Source of the DNA: JADGOV01 sp040002735
GTDB lineage: Bacteria > Actinomycetota > Actinomycetes > JADGOV01
NCBI GenBank assembly: GCA_040002735.1
Contig: JBDUDX010000007.1
Location: forward strand, 1-24,866
Direction of reading: 5' to 3'
Length of the DNA stretch: 24,866 nucleotides
The notes below the pieces were generated by a model. The model did no database searches. It was not told the DNA's origin and saw only the letters and a list, made by a program, of their open reading frames with translations. Positions 6,369 through 13,772 of this stretch are shown here, one piece after another. The position numbers and the translations under genes are program-made. Numbering within the stretch: position 1 is the stretch's first letter; each line of letters opens with the position of its first letter.

Positions 6369-7799
6369 TGGCTCCCGCAGCGCAGCCCGGCGGGTCTTCC
6401 CGGTACTCGTGCGGGGCAGATCGGCAACGAAGTCGACGATCCGCGGGTACTTGTACGGCGCTGTCTCCGCCTTGACGTGCTCCTGCAGCTCCCGTGCCAG
6501 CAGCGCCGACGGGGTGAACCCGGCGCGCAGTACCACCACCGCCCGTACCACCGACCCGCGTTCGGCGTCCGGCGCAGCGACCACCGCGGAGTCGGCGACG
6601 GCCGGATGGTGGGCGAGGACCGACTCGACCTCCGCCGGCCCGATCCGGTAGCCGGCCGAGTTGATCACATCATCGGTACGTCCGGAGAACCACAGATAGC
6701 CCTCATCGTCCATCCGGACCGCGTCCCCGGTGCGCCACGGACCCGACGGCGGTGCTGAGCCAGCGTAGCCCAGGAAGAACGTCGGCACCGACGCCGCGTC
6801 CACCACCAACTCGCCGCCGTCGATCCAGGCCCGTATCCCCGGCAGCAGCGGTCCCATCGAACCCGGTCGCGCCGGCCTGCCGACCCGGTTTCCGGTGAGC
6901 TGCCCGGTCTCGGTCTGCCCGTACCCGTCCCGGATATCGACGCCCACGGCGTCCCGCCACGCGCGCAGCGTCGGCGGATCGAGCGCCTCCCCGGCCGCAA
7001 CCAGGCTATGGATCGCCGGCAGCCGCGGGAGCGCAGCCTGCCGGGCCAGTACCCGGTACTCCGTCGGCGCCATACACAGCACGTCCACCGACTCCTCGGC
7101 GAGCACCGCGAGCCGTTCCGCCGGATCGAACCGGGCGTCGTGCAGCAGCGCCGCGGCGCCGCGCAGCCAGGGCGCCAGGAAGACGTTGCGCGCCGACTTC
7201 GACCATCCCGGGCTGGCCGTGCACCATACCAGGTCGCCGTCGCGCGCGCCCAGCCAGTGCTCGGCCTGCAACCGCTGTCCCAGCAGATAGCGCTGGGCGT
7301 GCAGCACCGGTTTCGGTACCGCCGCAGTCCCGCTGGTGAATGTCATCAGGCACGGATCGGTAGGCGCCAGATCCGCCGATCCCGCCGGTTCGGCGGCGTA
7401 GAGCCGCTGGTCCGGCAGTAGCGCGACCGGACAGGCCGGCGCCGCCGTCTCCAGCACCGCCCGGTGCCGCTCGTCGGCAAGGATCGCCGCCGGCTGCACC
7501 GCGGTCAACCGGTGGCGCAGGTCGGCCGGGCGCAGCTGTTCGCTGACCGGAAGTACCACCGCACCGAGCCGGAAACCGGCGAGCATGGCCTCCACCCACT
7601 CCACCCGGGCGCCGATCATCAACAGGACCACGTCGCCGCCGCGCACGCCGAAGGAGGTCTGCAGCGTGCCGGCGAGCCGCGCGCTGCGGTCACCGAGCTG
7701 ACCGAAGGTCCACGTCGCCCGGCCACCGTCCCGACGCCGTTCCACGAGGGCGAGCCGGTCCGGCGATGCGGCCTCCACCACGTCCCGGCAGAAGTTCAC
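6354..7799 (-). CDS. AMP-dependent acyl-CoA synthetase / ligase
   Basis: A 481-residue ANL-superfamily enzyme that activates a carboxylic acid as an acyl-adenylate and transfers it to CoA. Visible core motifs: the P-loop TSGTAAVPK (155-163), YGQTE (293-297), WRTGD (355-359), the hinge FSGRTDD with R374, and the C-terminal LPRTSTGK with catalytic K468. The sequence resembles medium-chain or acetyl-CoA-synthetase-like ligases, but the acid is unknown. The P-loop has Ala-Ala where Thr-Gly is usual. The GTG at 7799 is chosen because GGAAGGGAAG stands just upstream and the fold begins there; an alternative ATG at 7871 would add 24 Arg/Pro-rich residues. It is convergent and overlapping with hemH, and divergent from the small gene at 7898. 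Confidence 0.85.
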   Translation of the reverse strand: MNFCRDVVEAASPDRLALVERRRDGGRATWTFGQLGDRSARLAGTLQTSFGVRGGDVVLLMIGARVEWVEAMLAGFRLGAVVLPVSEQLRPADLRHRLTAVQPAAILADERHRAVLETAAPACPVALLPDQRLYAAEPAGSADLAPTDPCLMTFTSGTAAVPKPVLHAQRYLLGQRLQAEHWLGARDGDLVWCTASPGWSKSARNVFLAPWLRGAAALLHDARFDPAERLAVLAEESVDVLCMAPTEYRVLARQAALPRLPAIHSLVAAGEALDPPTLRAWRDAVGVDIRDGYGQTETGQLTGNRVGRPARPGSMGPLLPGIRAWIDGGELVVDAASVPTFFLGYAGSAPPSGPWRTGDAVRMDDEGYLWFSGRTDDVINSAGYRIGPAEVESVLAHHPAVADSAVVAAPDAERGSVVRAVVVLRAGFTPSALLARELQEHVKAETAPYKYPRIVDFVADLPRTSTGKTRRAALREPSPDG

Positions 7800-7825
7800 C
7801 CTGCTTCCCTTCCACCGCGCCGGAG

Positions 7826-7862
7826 CGGGTTGGGCGCGTTGCCGCGGCCCGGTGCCAACCCG
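7826..7862. repeat. 8-bp inverted repeat in the divergent acyl-CoA ligase / small gene region
   Basis: CGGGTTGG (7826-7833) and CCAACCCG (7855-7862) form a perfect inverted repeat around a 21-nt centre. It lies 27 nt upstream of the ligase GTG and 35 nt upstream of the small gene. It could be a regulator binding site or an RNA hairpin in the ligase leader. Confidence 0.4.
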
Positions 7863-7867
7863 TGTCA

Positions 7868-7901
7868 CCATGGGATCGGCCTCCGAAAGGACCGACCATG
7901 G
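7868..7901 (+). promoter_or_regulatory. Hairpin enclosing the start codon of the small gene
   Basis: CCATGG-GA-TCGG (7868-7879) pairs with CCGACCATGG (7892-7901) apart from a 2-nt bulge. The ATG at 7898-7900 lies in the 3' arm and the ribosome site GAAAGG (7885-7890) in the 12-nt loop. In an RNA this would hide the start codon. Confidence 0.4.
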
Positions 7902-8128
7902 ACGCTGACCAACTGCGGGACATGCTGGCACGGCTCTATGAGCGCGCCCGAGATGCCCTGGCCCAGTTCCTCACCGAACTCCGCCGGCTCACTGCGCCGC
8001 TGCTCGCCGCGTGGTCGCGCTTCGCGATCGAACGCTGGGAGCGGGTCCGCGCCTATATGGCCGACCATCCGGATCTGGCTGAATTCGACGCCTGGATGGA
8101 CCGCTGGTACTCCTTCGGCGCAACCTGA
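7898..8128 (+). CDS. Small helical hypothetical protein
   Basis: A 76-residue protein with no family I can name. It starts at an ATG with GAAAGG 7 nt upstream. The composition is strongly helical and amphipathic: DQLRDMLARLYERARDALAQ, then LTELRRLTAPLLAAWSRFAI, ending DAWMDRWYSFGAT. It has many Arg and Leu, five Trp, no Cys and no signal peptide or membrane span. The pattern suggests a helical bundle or peripheral protein. It is divergent from the acyl-CoA ligase and ends 4 nt before the convergent epimerase gene. The good ribosome site and codon use like its neighbours make it a real gene; the function is unknown. Confidence 0.65.
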   Translation: MDADQLRDMLARLYERARDALAQFLTELRRLTAPLLAAWSRFAIERWERVRAYMADHPDLAEFDAWMDRWYSFGAT

Positions 8129-8132
8129 TCGA

Positions 8133-9044
8133 CTACTCGACGTACCGAATTCCCCACGTTCCGGTCCACGCTTCGCCCGGTCGCAGCGCGATGATGTCGG
8201 TGCCACTCGCCAGCGCATTCGGCGGAGCGGTCATCGGCTCCACGCCGAGCCCCTGCCGGCGGCGGGCCGCATTCGGCAAGGCGTCGCCGGTGAACACCTC
8301 CAGGTACCGGAAGCTCTCATCGAGCCAGATCTCGGTCGTCCAGCTTCCGGCGAGCTGTGCGCGGAAGATGCCGGCGGAATCCCGCTCGAGGTCGGTGTAG
8401 GCGTAGTCGATGGCGGTGTCGCCCAGCCTCCGCGGGGTGCGGAAGTCGTACGGCGACCCGTCCACCGGCTCCACGCCGGTCGGAATCTGCTGGGGGTCCG
8501 TCGGCAGCCAGGACGCTGCTGGGATGTGCACCCTCGCGTCGTCAATGATGTCGGTACCCGCACAGAGATAGGGATGCGCCCCGGCGGCGAACGGGGCGAC
8601 CGCATCGCTGAGATTTCTCGCCGTCGTCCGGACCGTGATACCTGTCTCCTCCACGGTGTAGGTCAAACTGAGGTCGAGAGCCCAGGGCCACTCCGGTTGC
8701 GGCGGCATCCGGTACGTCATAGACACCGAGTTGGCACGCTGCTCGGCGCACTCCCAGTTCGCCCACCGGACCAGGCCGTGGATGGCGCAGCTGTTCGTCG
8801 GCTCGGTGAGCCCCAGTTGATACTCCGTGCCGCGCCAGCGATAGTGCCCGTCGCGGACGCGGTTGGGCCACGGCAGGAGGAACTGGCCGCGGGCGCCGTC
8901 GCAGATCGCTTCGGCGGGATAGCCGTCGAGCAGCGGCCGGCCGCCGACCTCCAAAGTCCGTAGCGCACCGCCAACCTGCACAACAGTGGCATTGGTCCCG
9001 CCTGAGGCGATGGGGAATTGCTTTCCGCTGGGGATTTGGTCCAT
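8133..9044 (-). CDS. galM: Aldose 1-epimerase (galactose mutarotase family)
   Basis: A 303-residue enzyme of the galactose mutarotase superfamily, which interconverts alpha and beta anomers of aldoses in the cytoplasm. Motifs: LLDGYPAE, the PWPNRVRDGHYRWRG segment, NSCAIHGLVRWANW with a catalytic-type His, FAAGAHPYL with the second His, and GLGVEPMTAPPNAL with the catalytic Glu. The length fits the family. The start at 9044 gives a compact N-terminus (MDQIPSGKQFPIASGG). The same frame stays open to 9746, but only antisense to pntAA. It could act with galT and galE, which lie 7 kb away, though YeaD/YihR-like relatives use other sugars, so the gene name is tentative. Confidence 0.85.
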   Translation of the reverse strand: MDQIPSGKQFPIASGGTNATVVQVGGALRTLEVGGRPLLDGYPAEAICDGARGQFLLPWPNRVRDGHYRWRGTEYQLGLTEPTNSCAIHGLVRWANWECAEQRANSVSMTYRMPPQPEWPWALDLSLTYTVEETGITVRTTARNLSDAVAPFAAGAHPYLCAGTDIIDDARVHIPAASWLPTDPQQIPTGVEPVDGSPYDFRTPRRLGDTAIDYAYTDLERDSAGIFRAQLAGSWTTEIWLDESFRYLEVFTGDALPNAARRRQGLGVEPMTAPPNALASGTDIIALRPGEAWTGTWGIRYVE

Positions 9045-9083
9045 GCGGGGGTACCTACCGCGCGGTCGGTGATTCGATACAGG

Positions 9084-9096
9084 TAGCTTTTGCCCC
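9084..9096 (+). promoter_or_regulatory. Candidate leaderless promoter -10 of the pnt operon
   Basis: TAGCTT (9084-9089) lies 7 nt before the GTG of pntAA, and no Shine-Dalgarno sequence is present in between. The whole divergent gap to the epimerase start is 52 bp, so the two promoters must overlap or interdigitate. Confidence 0.5.
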
Positions 9097-10227
9097 GTGC
9101 GTGCTGCTGTAGTTACTGAAACTCGTCCGGGCGAACGACGTGTCGCCGCCACCCCCGAGACCGTCGGCAAGTTAGCCGCCGCCGGCTGGACTGTCGTTGT
9201 GCAGTCCGGCGCAGGCGTACGGGCAGCTGCCGAGGATGCCGAATACGCCGCCAAGGGCGCCGAGCTCGTCGGCTCAGCCAAGGAAGCCCTTGACGGTGCT
9301 GACGTTCTGCTCGCCGTAACCCCTCCGTCCGATGACGTCATCGCCGCCATGCCAAATGGCTGCGCCCTCATCGGACTCCTCGAACCCACCGCACCGACCA
9401 CGCCCCTGCAGGCGCTGGCGGGCCGCGGGGCCACCGCGTTCTCGTTGGAATTGCTGCCCAGGACCAGCCGGGCGCAGGCCATGGACGCGCTGTCCAGCCA
9501 AGCGCTCGTCGCCGGGTACCGGGCGGTCATCGAAGCATCGATGCGGTTGCCACGGTTCTTCCCGATGGCGATGACCGCCGCCGGTACGGTCCCACCCGCT
9601 CGGGTGTTCGTGATCGGGGCCGGCGTCGCCGGCCTGCAGGCGATCGCGACCTCCCGGCGACTGGGCGCGATCGTGGAAGCCAGCGACGTGCGCGCCGCGG
9701 CCGCCGAGGAAGTCAAGTCCCTCGGCGCGAAGTTCGTCGACCTCACTGAAGGCCAGTCGCTGGAGGGCGAAGGCGGTTACGCCCGAGCGGCGACCGAGGA
9801 GGAACTCGCCGAGCAGCGGAGTCGCCTTTCCGACCACCTGTCCACTCAAGACGTGGTCATCACCACCGCGGCCGTGCCGGGACGCAAGGCCCCGGTTCTG
9901 GTCACCACCGAGATGGTGGAGCGGATGCGCCCCGGGTCGGTGATCTTCGACCTGGCAGCCGAGACCGGCGGCAACTGCGAGCTGTCCAAGCCGGGAGAGG
10001 ACGTCCTGTACAAGGGCGTGACCATCATCGGTGCGCAGCAGGTCCCCAGCGCCATGGCCAAGGACGCCAGTGCGCTCTATGCCCGTAACGTCTCGACGTT
10101 CCTGCTGTTGATGACGAAGGAGGGCGCCTTCGCGCCCGACTTCGAGGACGATCTTGTTATCGGCTCGTGCATTCTGCGCGACGGTCAACCCGTGCACCCA
10201 CTTGTCAAGGAGGCTCTGGGCGCATGA
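9097..10227 (+). CDS. pntAA: Proton-translocating NAD(P) transhydrogenase subunit alpha part 1 (dI)
   Basis: A 376-residue soluble NAD(H)-binding domain I of the membrane transhydrogenase, which couples hydride transfer from NADH to NADP+ to proton re-entry. Visible features: the N-terminal PGERRVAATPETV, LELLPRTSRAQAMDALSSQA (RxxRAQ motif, 122-127), the Rossmann signature VIGAGVAGLQAIATSRRLGA (172-191) and EASDVR, the mobile-loop segment GGYARAATEEEL, and ITTAAVPGRKAP. There is no membrane helix, as expected for the three-subunit (Rhodospirillum-type) arrangement. The GTG start is directly preceded by a leaderless-type -10. Its stop overlaps the pntAB start (ATGA), ensuring coupled synthesis. 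Confidence 0.96.
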   Translation: MRAAVVTETRPGERRVAATPETVGKLAAAGWTVVVQSGAGVRAAAEDAEYAAKGAELVGSAKEALDGADVLLAVTPPSDDVIAAMPNGCALIGLLEPTAPTTPLQALAGRGATAFSLELLPRTSRAQAMDALSSQALVAGYRAVIEASMRLPRFFPMAMTAAGTVPPARVFVIGAGVAGLQAIATSRRLGAIVEASDVRAAAAEEVKSLGAKFVDLTEGQSLEGEGGYARAATEEELAEQRSRLSDHLSTQDVVITTAAVPGRKAPVLVTTEMVERMRPGSVIFDLAAETGGNCELSKPGEDVLYKGVTIIGAQQVPSAMAKDASALYARNVSTFLLLMTKEGAFAPDFEDDLVIGSCILRDGQPVHPLVKEALGA

Positions 10228-10547
10228 ACTATCCCGTACTCGCGCTCTTCACCATTTTTATCCTGGCTGTCTTCGTCGGCTTCGAGGTCATCTCGAAGGT
10301 GTCCAGCATCCTGCACACCCCGCTGATGTCCGGCGCCAACGCCATTCACGGCATCATCCTGATCGGCGCCATGACGGTGCTGTCGACCTCGCGCGGCCTG
10401 CTGCAACTCACCATTGGTTTCCTGGCAACAGTGCTGGCGACCATCAACGTCGTGGGCGGTTTCGTCGTCACCGACCGGATGCTGGAGATGTTCAAGGGCC
10501 GCCAGCCGGCCGGCAAGCAGGCCGTTAACGAGGGGGCGCAGCGATGA
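10224..10547 (+). CDS. pntAB: NAD(P) transhydrogenase subunit alpha part 2 (membrane, dII)
   Basis: A 107-residue membrane subunit with three to four hydrophobic segments: LALFTIFILAVFVGFEV, then HTPLMSGANAIHGIILIGAM, then GLLQLTIGFLATVLATINVVGGF. SGANAIHGI is the conserved proton-channel-associated segment of PntAB. The C-terminus reads VTDRMLEMFKGRQP, again typical. The ATG at 10224 overlaps the pntAA stop and has AAGGAGG at 10207-10213. Its own stop overlaps the pntB start (ATGA). With PntB it forms the proton-conducting domain II. Confidence 0.95.
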   Translation: MNYPVLALFTIFILAVFVGFEVISKVSSILHTPLMSGANAIHGIILIGAMTVLSTSRGLLQLTIGFLATVLATINVVGGFVVTDRMLEMFKGRQPAGKQAVNEGAQR

Positions 10548-11926
10548 CCCGCGGCCACGTGATCGAGACGGTCTATCTCTTAGCCGCCGTCTGTTTCATC
10601 CTCGCCCTGAAGGGCCTGTCCTCGCCGAAGAACGCCCGGACCGGAAACCTCATCGGTGCCGGTGGCATGCTGCTCGCGGTCGCGGTCACCTTCGCCGACA
10701 AGCGCATCGATCACCTGCCGCTGATGATTGTCGGCATCGTGATCGGGACCGTGGTCGGCGTGCCGGCAGCCCGTCAGATCAAGATGACCGCGATGCCGCA
10801 GATGGTGGCGGCCTTCAACGGCGCCGGCGGTGGCGCGGCGGCGCTGGTCGGCCTGCTCGAGTTCACCCAGGCGCATGGTAAGGACTCGGCGTTCAACGCG
10901 CTGGCGGTCGTCCTCGCTGTCCTCATCGGTGGCGTGTCCTTCACCGGCTCGATCATCACCTTCCTCAAGCTGCAAGAGATCATGACTGGGCGCCCGATCG
11001 TTTATCCCGGGGCGAAGTTCGGCAACATCGGCCTCGTCGTAGCGGCGGTGGTCTTCAGCATCCTCAGCATCAGCACCGGCAACGCCTGGTGGCTGGTGGC
11101 CCTGCTCGCTGTCGCCATGCTCTTCGGTATCGCGTTTGTGCTGCCGGTCGGCGGCGCGGACGTACCGGTCGTCATCTCCCTCCTGAACGCGTTCACCGGT
11201 CTGGCCGTGGCGGCCTCCGGTTTCGTGCTGCAGAACGTGCTGCTGATCGTCGCCGGTACGCTCGTCGGCGCCTCCGGAACGCTGCTGACCCAGATGATGT
11301 CCAAGGCCATGGGCCGAAGCATCGCGAACGTGTTGTTCGGCGCCTTCTCCGGCAGCAGTACGGCCGGTTCCACCGCCGAGGTGGGCGGCGACCGGCCGGT
11401 GAAAAGCTCCACCGCCGAGGACATCGGTGTGCTGCTCTCCTACAGCCACAAGGTGGTCATCGTTCCCGGGTACGGCCTCGCGGTCGCCCAGGCGCAGCAC
11501 ACCATCCACGAGCTGGCGAACCTGCTCGAGGCCAAGGGCGTCGAGGTGTCCTACGCGATCCACCCGGTCGCCGGCCGGATGCCGGGGCACATGAACGTCC
11601 TGCTCGCCGAGGCGAACGTGCCGTATGAGCAGCTGAAGGAGATGGACGAGATCAACCCGGAGTTCGACCGTACCGACGTGGCGCTGGTCGTGGGCGCCAA
11701 CGACGTGGTCAACCCGGCCGCCCGGGACACCCCGAGCGCGCCGATCTACGGCATGCCGATCCTGGACGTCGACCACGCCCAGCACGTCATCTTCCTCAAG
11801 CGGTCGATGCGTCCCGGCTTCGCCGGAATCGAGAACGAGTTGCTGTTCGACGGCAAGACCACGCTCCTGTTCGGCGACGCGAAGAAGTCCCTCACGGATC
11901 TGGTCAGCGCGGTGAAGAGCAACTAA
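10544..11926 (+). CDS. pntB: NAD(P) transhydrogenase subunit beta (dII membrane plus dIII NADP-binding)
   Basis: A 460-residue subunit with about nine transmembrane helices in the first 280 residues, followed by the soluble NADP(H)-binding domain III. Membrane-part motifs include KMTAMPQMVAAFNGAGGGAA and PVGGADVPVVISLLNAFTGL. Domain III shows VPGYGLAVAQAQHTIHELAN (about residues 306-325), YAIHPVAGRMPGHMNVLLAE and GANDVVNPAARD (about 384-395). The length matches the family. A G-rich ribosome site (GAGGGGG) precedes the ATG, which overlaps the pntAB stop. A very stable hairpin follows the stop, so the operon probably ends here. Confidence 0.96.
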   Translation: MTRGHVIETVYLLAAVCFILALKGLSSPKNARTGNLIGAGGMLLAVAVTFADKRIDHLPLMIVGIVIGTVVGVPAARQIKMTAMPQMVAAFNGAGGGAAALVGLLEFTQAHGKDSAFNALAVVLAVLIGGVSFTGSIITFLKLQEIMTGRPIVYPGAKFGNIGLVVAAVVFSILSISTGNAWWLVALLAVAMLFGIAFVLPVGGADVPVVISLLNAFTGLAVAASGFVLQNVLLIVAGTLVGASGTLLTQMMSKAMGRSIANVLFGAFSGSSTAGSTAEVGGDRPVKSSTAEDIGVLLSYSHKVVIVPGYGLAVAQAQHTIHELANLLEAKGVEVSYAIHPVAGRMPGHMNVLLAEANVPYEQLKEMDEINPEFDRTDVALVVGANDVVNPAARDTPSAPIYGMPILDVDHAQHVIFLKRSMRPGFAGIENELLFDGKTTLLFGDAKKSLTDLVSAVKSN

Positions 11927-11943
11927 GGATCCCTCTGCTGGGG

Positions 11944-11996
11944 GCAAACAGCCCTCCGCTCGCCAGAGTTTGCCTGGCAGGCGGAGGGCTGTTTGC
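11944..11996. terminator. 16-bp perfect hairpin after pntB
   Basis: GCAAACAGCCCTCCGC (11944-11959) is perfectly complementary to GCGGAGGGCTGTTTGC (11981-11996). Within the loop GCCAG (11962-11966) pairs with CTGGC (11974-11978), giving a two-tier stem. It lies between the pntB stop (11926) and the convergent vapC stop (12019) and can act on both strands. There is no T-tract. Confidence 0.8.
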
Positions 11997-12018
11997 TGAC
12001 CAACCAGAACGTCGTATG

Positions 12019-12414
12019 TCAGATACTGATCACGCGAACGAGGTCTCCGATGCCTTCGAAGTCACTGCCATTGCGGGTGTACAGATCGAGACCGTGGGCG
12101 TGTGCCGTGGCCGCGATCAGCAGGTCGGCGAGTCGGCTCCGCCGTGTTCGTCCCGCTGAGACCACGGCCGCAACTACCAGGCCATAGCTGCGCGCGGCCG
12201 CGGCGTCGAACCGAATCGGCTCCAAGCTCGCTTCGACCTCCTGCAATCGCGCCTGCCTCCTCGCGGCTTCGCCCGGGGTGTGGGCGACGTGCGGACCGGC
12301 TGCCAGTTCGGCCGCTGTGATCGCCGAAATGGCCATCTCATCGGGCAGCGCCCCGATCACGGCCGGGTCGTGCCAATCGATGACGACCGAGGTGTCCAGG
12401 AGCCCGGACGTCAC
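12019..12414 (-). CDS. vapC: VapC-type PIN-domain ribonuclease toxin
   Basis: A 131-residue PIN-domain protein, the toxin of a type II toxin-antitoxin pair that cleaves RNA. The acidic metal-binding residues are in place: D7 in LLDTSVVID, E36 in TAAELAAG, D97 in RLADLLIAATA, and D118 in YTRNGSDFEGI. The start is a GTG at 12414, one nucleotide after the vapB stop, with no separate ribosome site; translation is probably coupled. All four acidic positions are present, so the enzyme looks active. The RNA target (tRNA or rRNA in studied VapCs) cannot be predicted. Confidence 0.93.
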   Translation of the reverse strand: MTSGLLDTSVVIDWHDPAVIGALPDEMAISAITAAELAAGPHVAHTPGEAARRQARLQEVEASLEPIRFDAAAARSYGLVVAAVVSAGRTRRSRLADLLIAATAHAHGLDLYTRNGSDFEGIGDLVRVISI

Positions 12415-12415
12415 G

Positions 12416-12664
12416 TCACAGTTCCTGATCGATCACAGCATCAAGGTCGGCAAGAAATTGTTCACTGTTGATGCGTACGTGTGCGCTTGCGAGCGCCGCC
12501 ACCTCTGCCCGGGGGAGAAATGTCCGCCGGCCGGCTCGCAGCGGCCGGAGCTCGGCAACGGGTTCGCCGTTTCGGGTCACCACGAAAGTCTCGCCTGCCG
12601 TCACGGCCTCGATCACTTTGGCGTTCTCGTTGCGCAACTCACGCTGTGCGATGGTCCGACTCAT
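12416..12664 (-). CDS. vapB: VapB-type antitoxin (Phd/YefM fold)
   Basis: An 82-residue antitoxin. The N-terminal half is a Phd/YefM DNA-binding fold (ELRNENAKVIEAVTAGETFV, VTRNGEPVAELRP), and the C-terminal part (LPRAEVAALASAHVRINSEQFLADLDAVID) is an acidic amphipathic tail expected to wrap the toxin active site. The ATG at 12664 comes 5 nt after a TACGAT hexamer, so the mRNA is probably leaderless. The gene precedes vapC, as usual for autoregulated pairs. The upstream gap (12665-12758) holds the operator, but I could not pick out a clear palindrome. Confidence 0.9.
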   Translation of the reverse strand: MSRTIAQRELRNENAKVIEAVTAGETFVVTRNGEPVAELRPLRAGRRTFLPRAEVAALASAHVRINSEQFLADLDAVIDQEL

Positions 12665-12669
12665 GAGGC

Positions 12670-12675
12670 ATCGTA
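12670..12675 (-). promoter_or_regulatory. Candidate -10 hexamer of vapBC
   Basis: On the minus strand TACGAT lies 5 nt before the vapB ATG. TTGTAG (plus 12696-12701) is a possible -35 but with a 20-nt spacer. The position suggests a leaderless or near-leaderless transcript. Confidence 0.45.
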
Positions 12676-12758
12676 GCAGGATGTGCGACGCCGCGCTACA
12701 ACGGACACGCTTGTGGAGGTAGGTGCCGAGGCCAGCCTTCGGCGCCGCGAGCCGCGTG

Positions 12759-13685
12759 TTACTCCGGAAGCGCCGATGGTCGTCTCAGCACCCGGCGGCG
12801 GACCGCGAGGGCGGCCGCAGCGAGCAGCGCCAGGGTGAGCGCGAACGGCAGCGCGGCGCCCACCGCGGTGAGCGCACCCACGCACACCGCCGCGAAGCTG
12901 TGCCATCCGGTCCGCAGCCCGCCCAGAAACCCGGCCGGAGTTGCCTTCGGTGGGCGCGGTGCCAGCGACGGGGTGGTCAGCCGCATCGTGATCGTGGCGT
13001 AGCTCACCTGGCCCTTCAACGCGGCGAGGCGTCCCTTGAGTGACTCCAGGTCGGCCTCCCGCTTGGTCAGCTCGGATTCCACCGAAACCACCTCGCCGAT
13101 AGTCCGGGCCCGGGAGAGCAGGGTGCGCACCCGCGCCACGCTCGCTTCCTCCGTGGCGAGCCGGCTGGTGGCGTCGATGACCGCTCCGGTCACGTCATCC
13201 CGCCGGTCCTCGCTGGTCAGCAGCGTCCCCAGCCGACTCAGCGCCGGAAGCACCGAGTCATACGCGGACCCCGGCACCTTCAGCGTCAGCGTGGCGTTGT
13301 CCTGCCGGGAGTCGTTCGGATCGACGGCGGCCTGCTGACCCGAAACGTAACCGCCGGCGGCGCGGACCACGGCCGCGGCTCGAGCGACCGCGCCGGGAAC
13401 GTCCTTGGTGGCCACGGTCAACGTTCCGGTGCGCACGACGCTTCGACCGAGCGCAGGGTCAGCTGGCGGGCCCACGGCGACGTCGGCGGCTCTTGGAGCG
13501 GGGGCGGCCTTTGGGGCGGCGGCGGCCTTTGGGCCACCGGCCTCGGCTCGGTTCTGGTTCACCGCAACCGAGGCTGAATCTGACGATGAGCTCGACGGGG
13601 GGTTGGACCTGCTGCAGCCGGCGGCGAGCCCTACCAGCATCCCCACCGAAAGCAGACCTGCCGACAACCTGATTGAACTTCGCAT
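12759..13685 (-). CDS. DUF4349 domain lipoprotein
   Basis: A 308-residue secreted lipoprotein with a C-terminal membrane anchor. It has a basic N-terminus, a hydrophobic stretch and the lipobox-like LAAGC with Cys24. A Ser/Ala/Pro/Lys linker (about 25-75) follows. Then comes the DUF4349 domain (SVVRTGTLTV, AGGYVSGQQA, LTLKVPGSAYDSVLPALSRLG, EDRRDDVTGAVID), containing a predicted coiled coil around residues 175-225 (ESELTKREADLESLKGRLAA). It ends in one long hydrophobic helix (about 262-295) and an Arg-rich tail, as is usual for the family. The function of DUF4349 proteins is unknown. A 10-bp inverted repeat abuts the start codon. Confidence 0.9.
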   Translation of the reverse strand: MRSSIRLSAGLLSVGMLVGLAAGCSRSNPPSSSSSDSASVAVNQNRAEAGGPKAAAAPKAAPAPRAADVAVGPPADPALGRSVVRTGTLTVATKDVPGAVARAAAVVRAAGGYVSGQQAAVDPNDSRQDNATLTLKVPGSAYDSVLPALSRLGTLLTSEDRRDDVTGAVIDATSRLATEEASVARVRTLLSRARTIGEVVSVESELTKREADLESLKGRLAALKGQVSYATITMRLTTPSLAPRPPKATPAGFLGGLRTGWHSFAAVCVGALTAVGAALPFALTLALLAAAALAVRRRVLRRPSALPE

Positions 13686-13722
13686 GGCCGTCCCACTTCG
13701 CTCGACTGCCTCTGGGACGGCC
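13686..13722 (-). promoter_or_regulatory. 10-bp inverted repeat abutting the DUF4349 start codon
   Basis: GGCCGTCCCA (13686-13695) and TGGGACGGCC (13713-13722) are perfectly complementary with a 17-nt spacer. In the transcript the 3' arm contains the G-rich segment that would be the ribosome site, and the arm ends directly at the ATG (13685). It is either an RNA hairpin that masks initiation or a DNA operator. Confidence 0.5.
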
Positions 13723-13772
13723 GGCAGGGAGCAGTGGTTCCGTACGGCGGATCACGATCGGGTCACGCCGGG

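Noticed and set aside
9045..9746. A 234-residue N-terminal extension of the aldose 1-epimerase
   Set aside because: It is antisense to pntAA, has no domain, and the epimerase fold begins at 9044.
10580..11947. A 455-codon open frame antisense to pntB
   Set aside because: It is rich in Arg, His, Asp and Gly with no domain. It mirrors the GC-rich third positions of pntB, which has clear family motifs.
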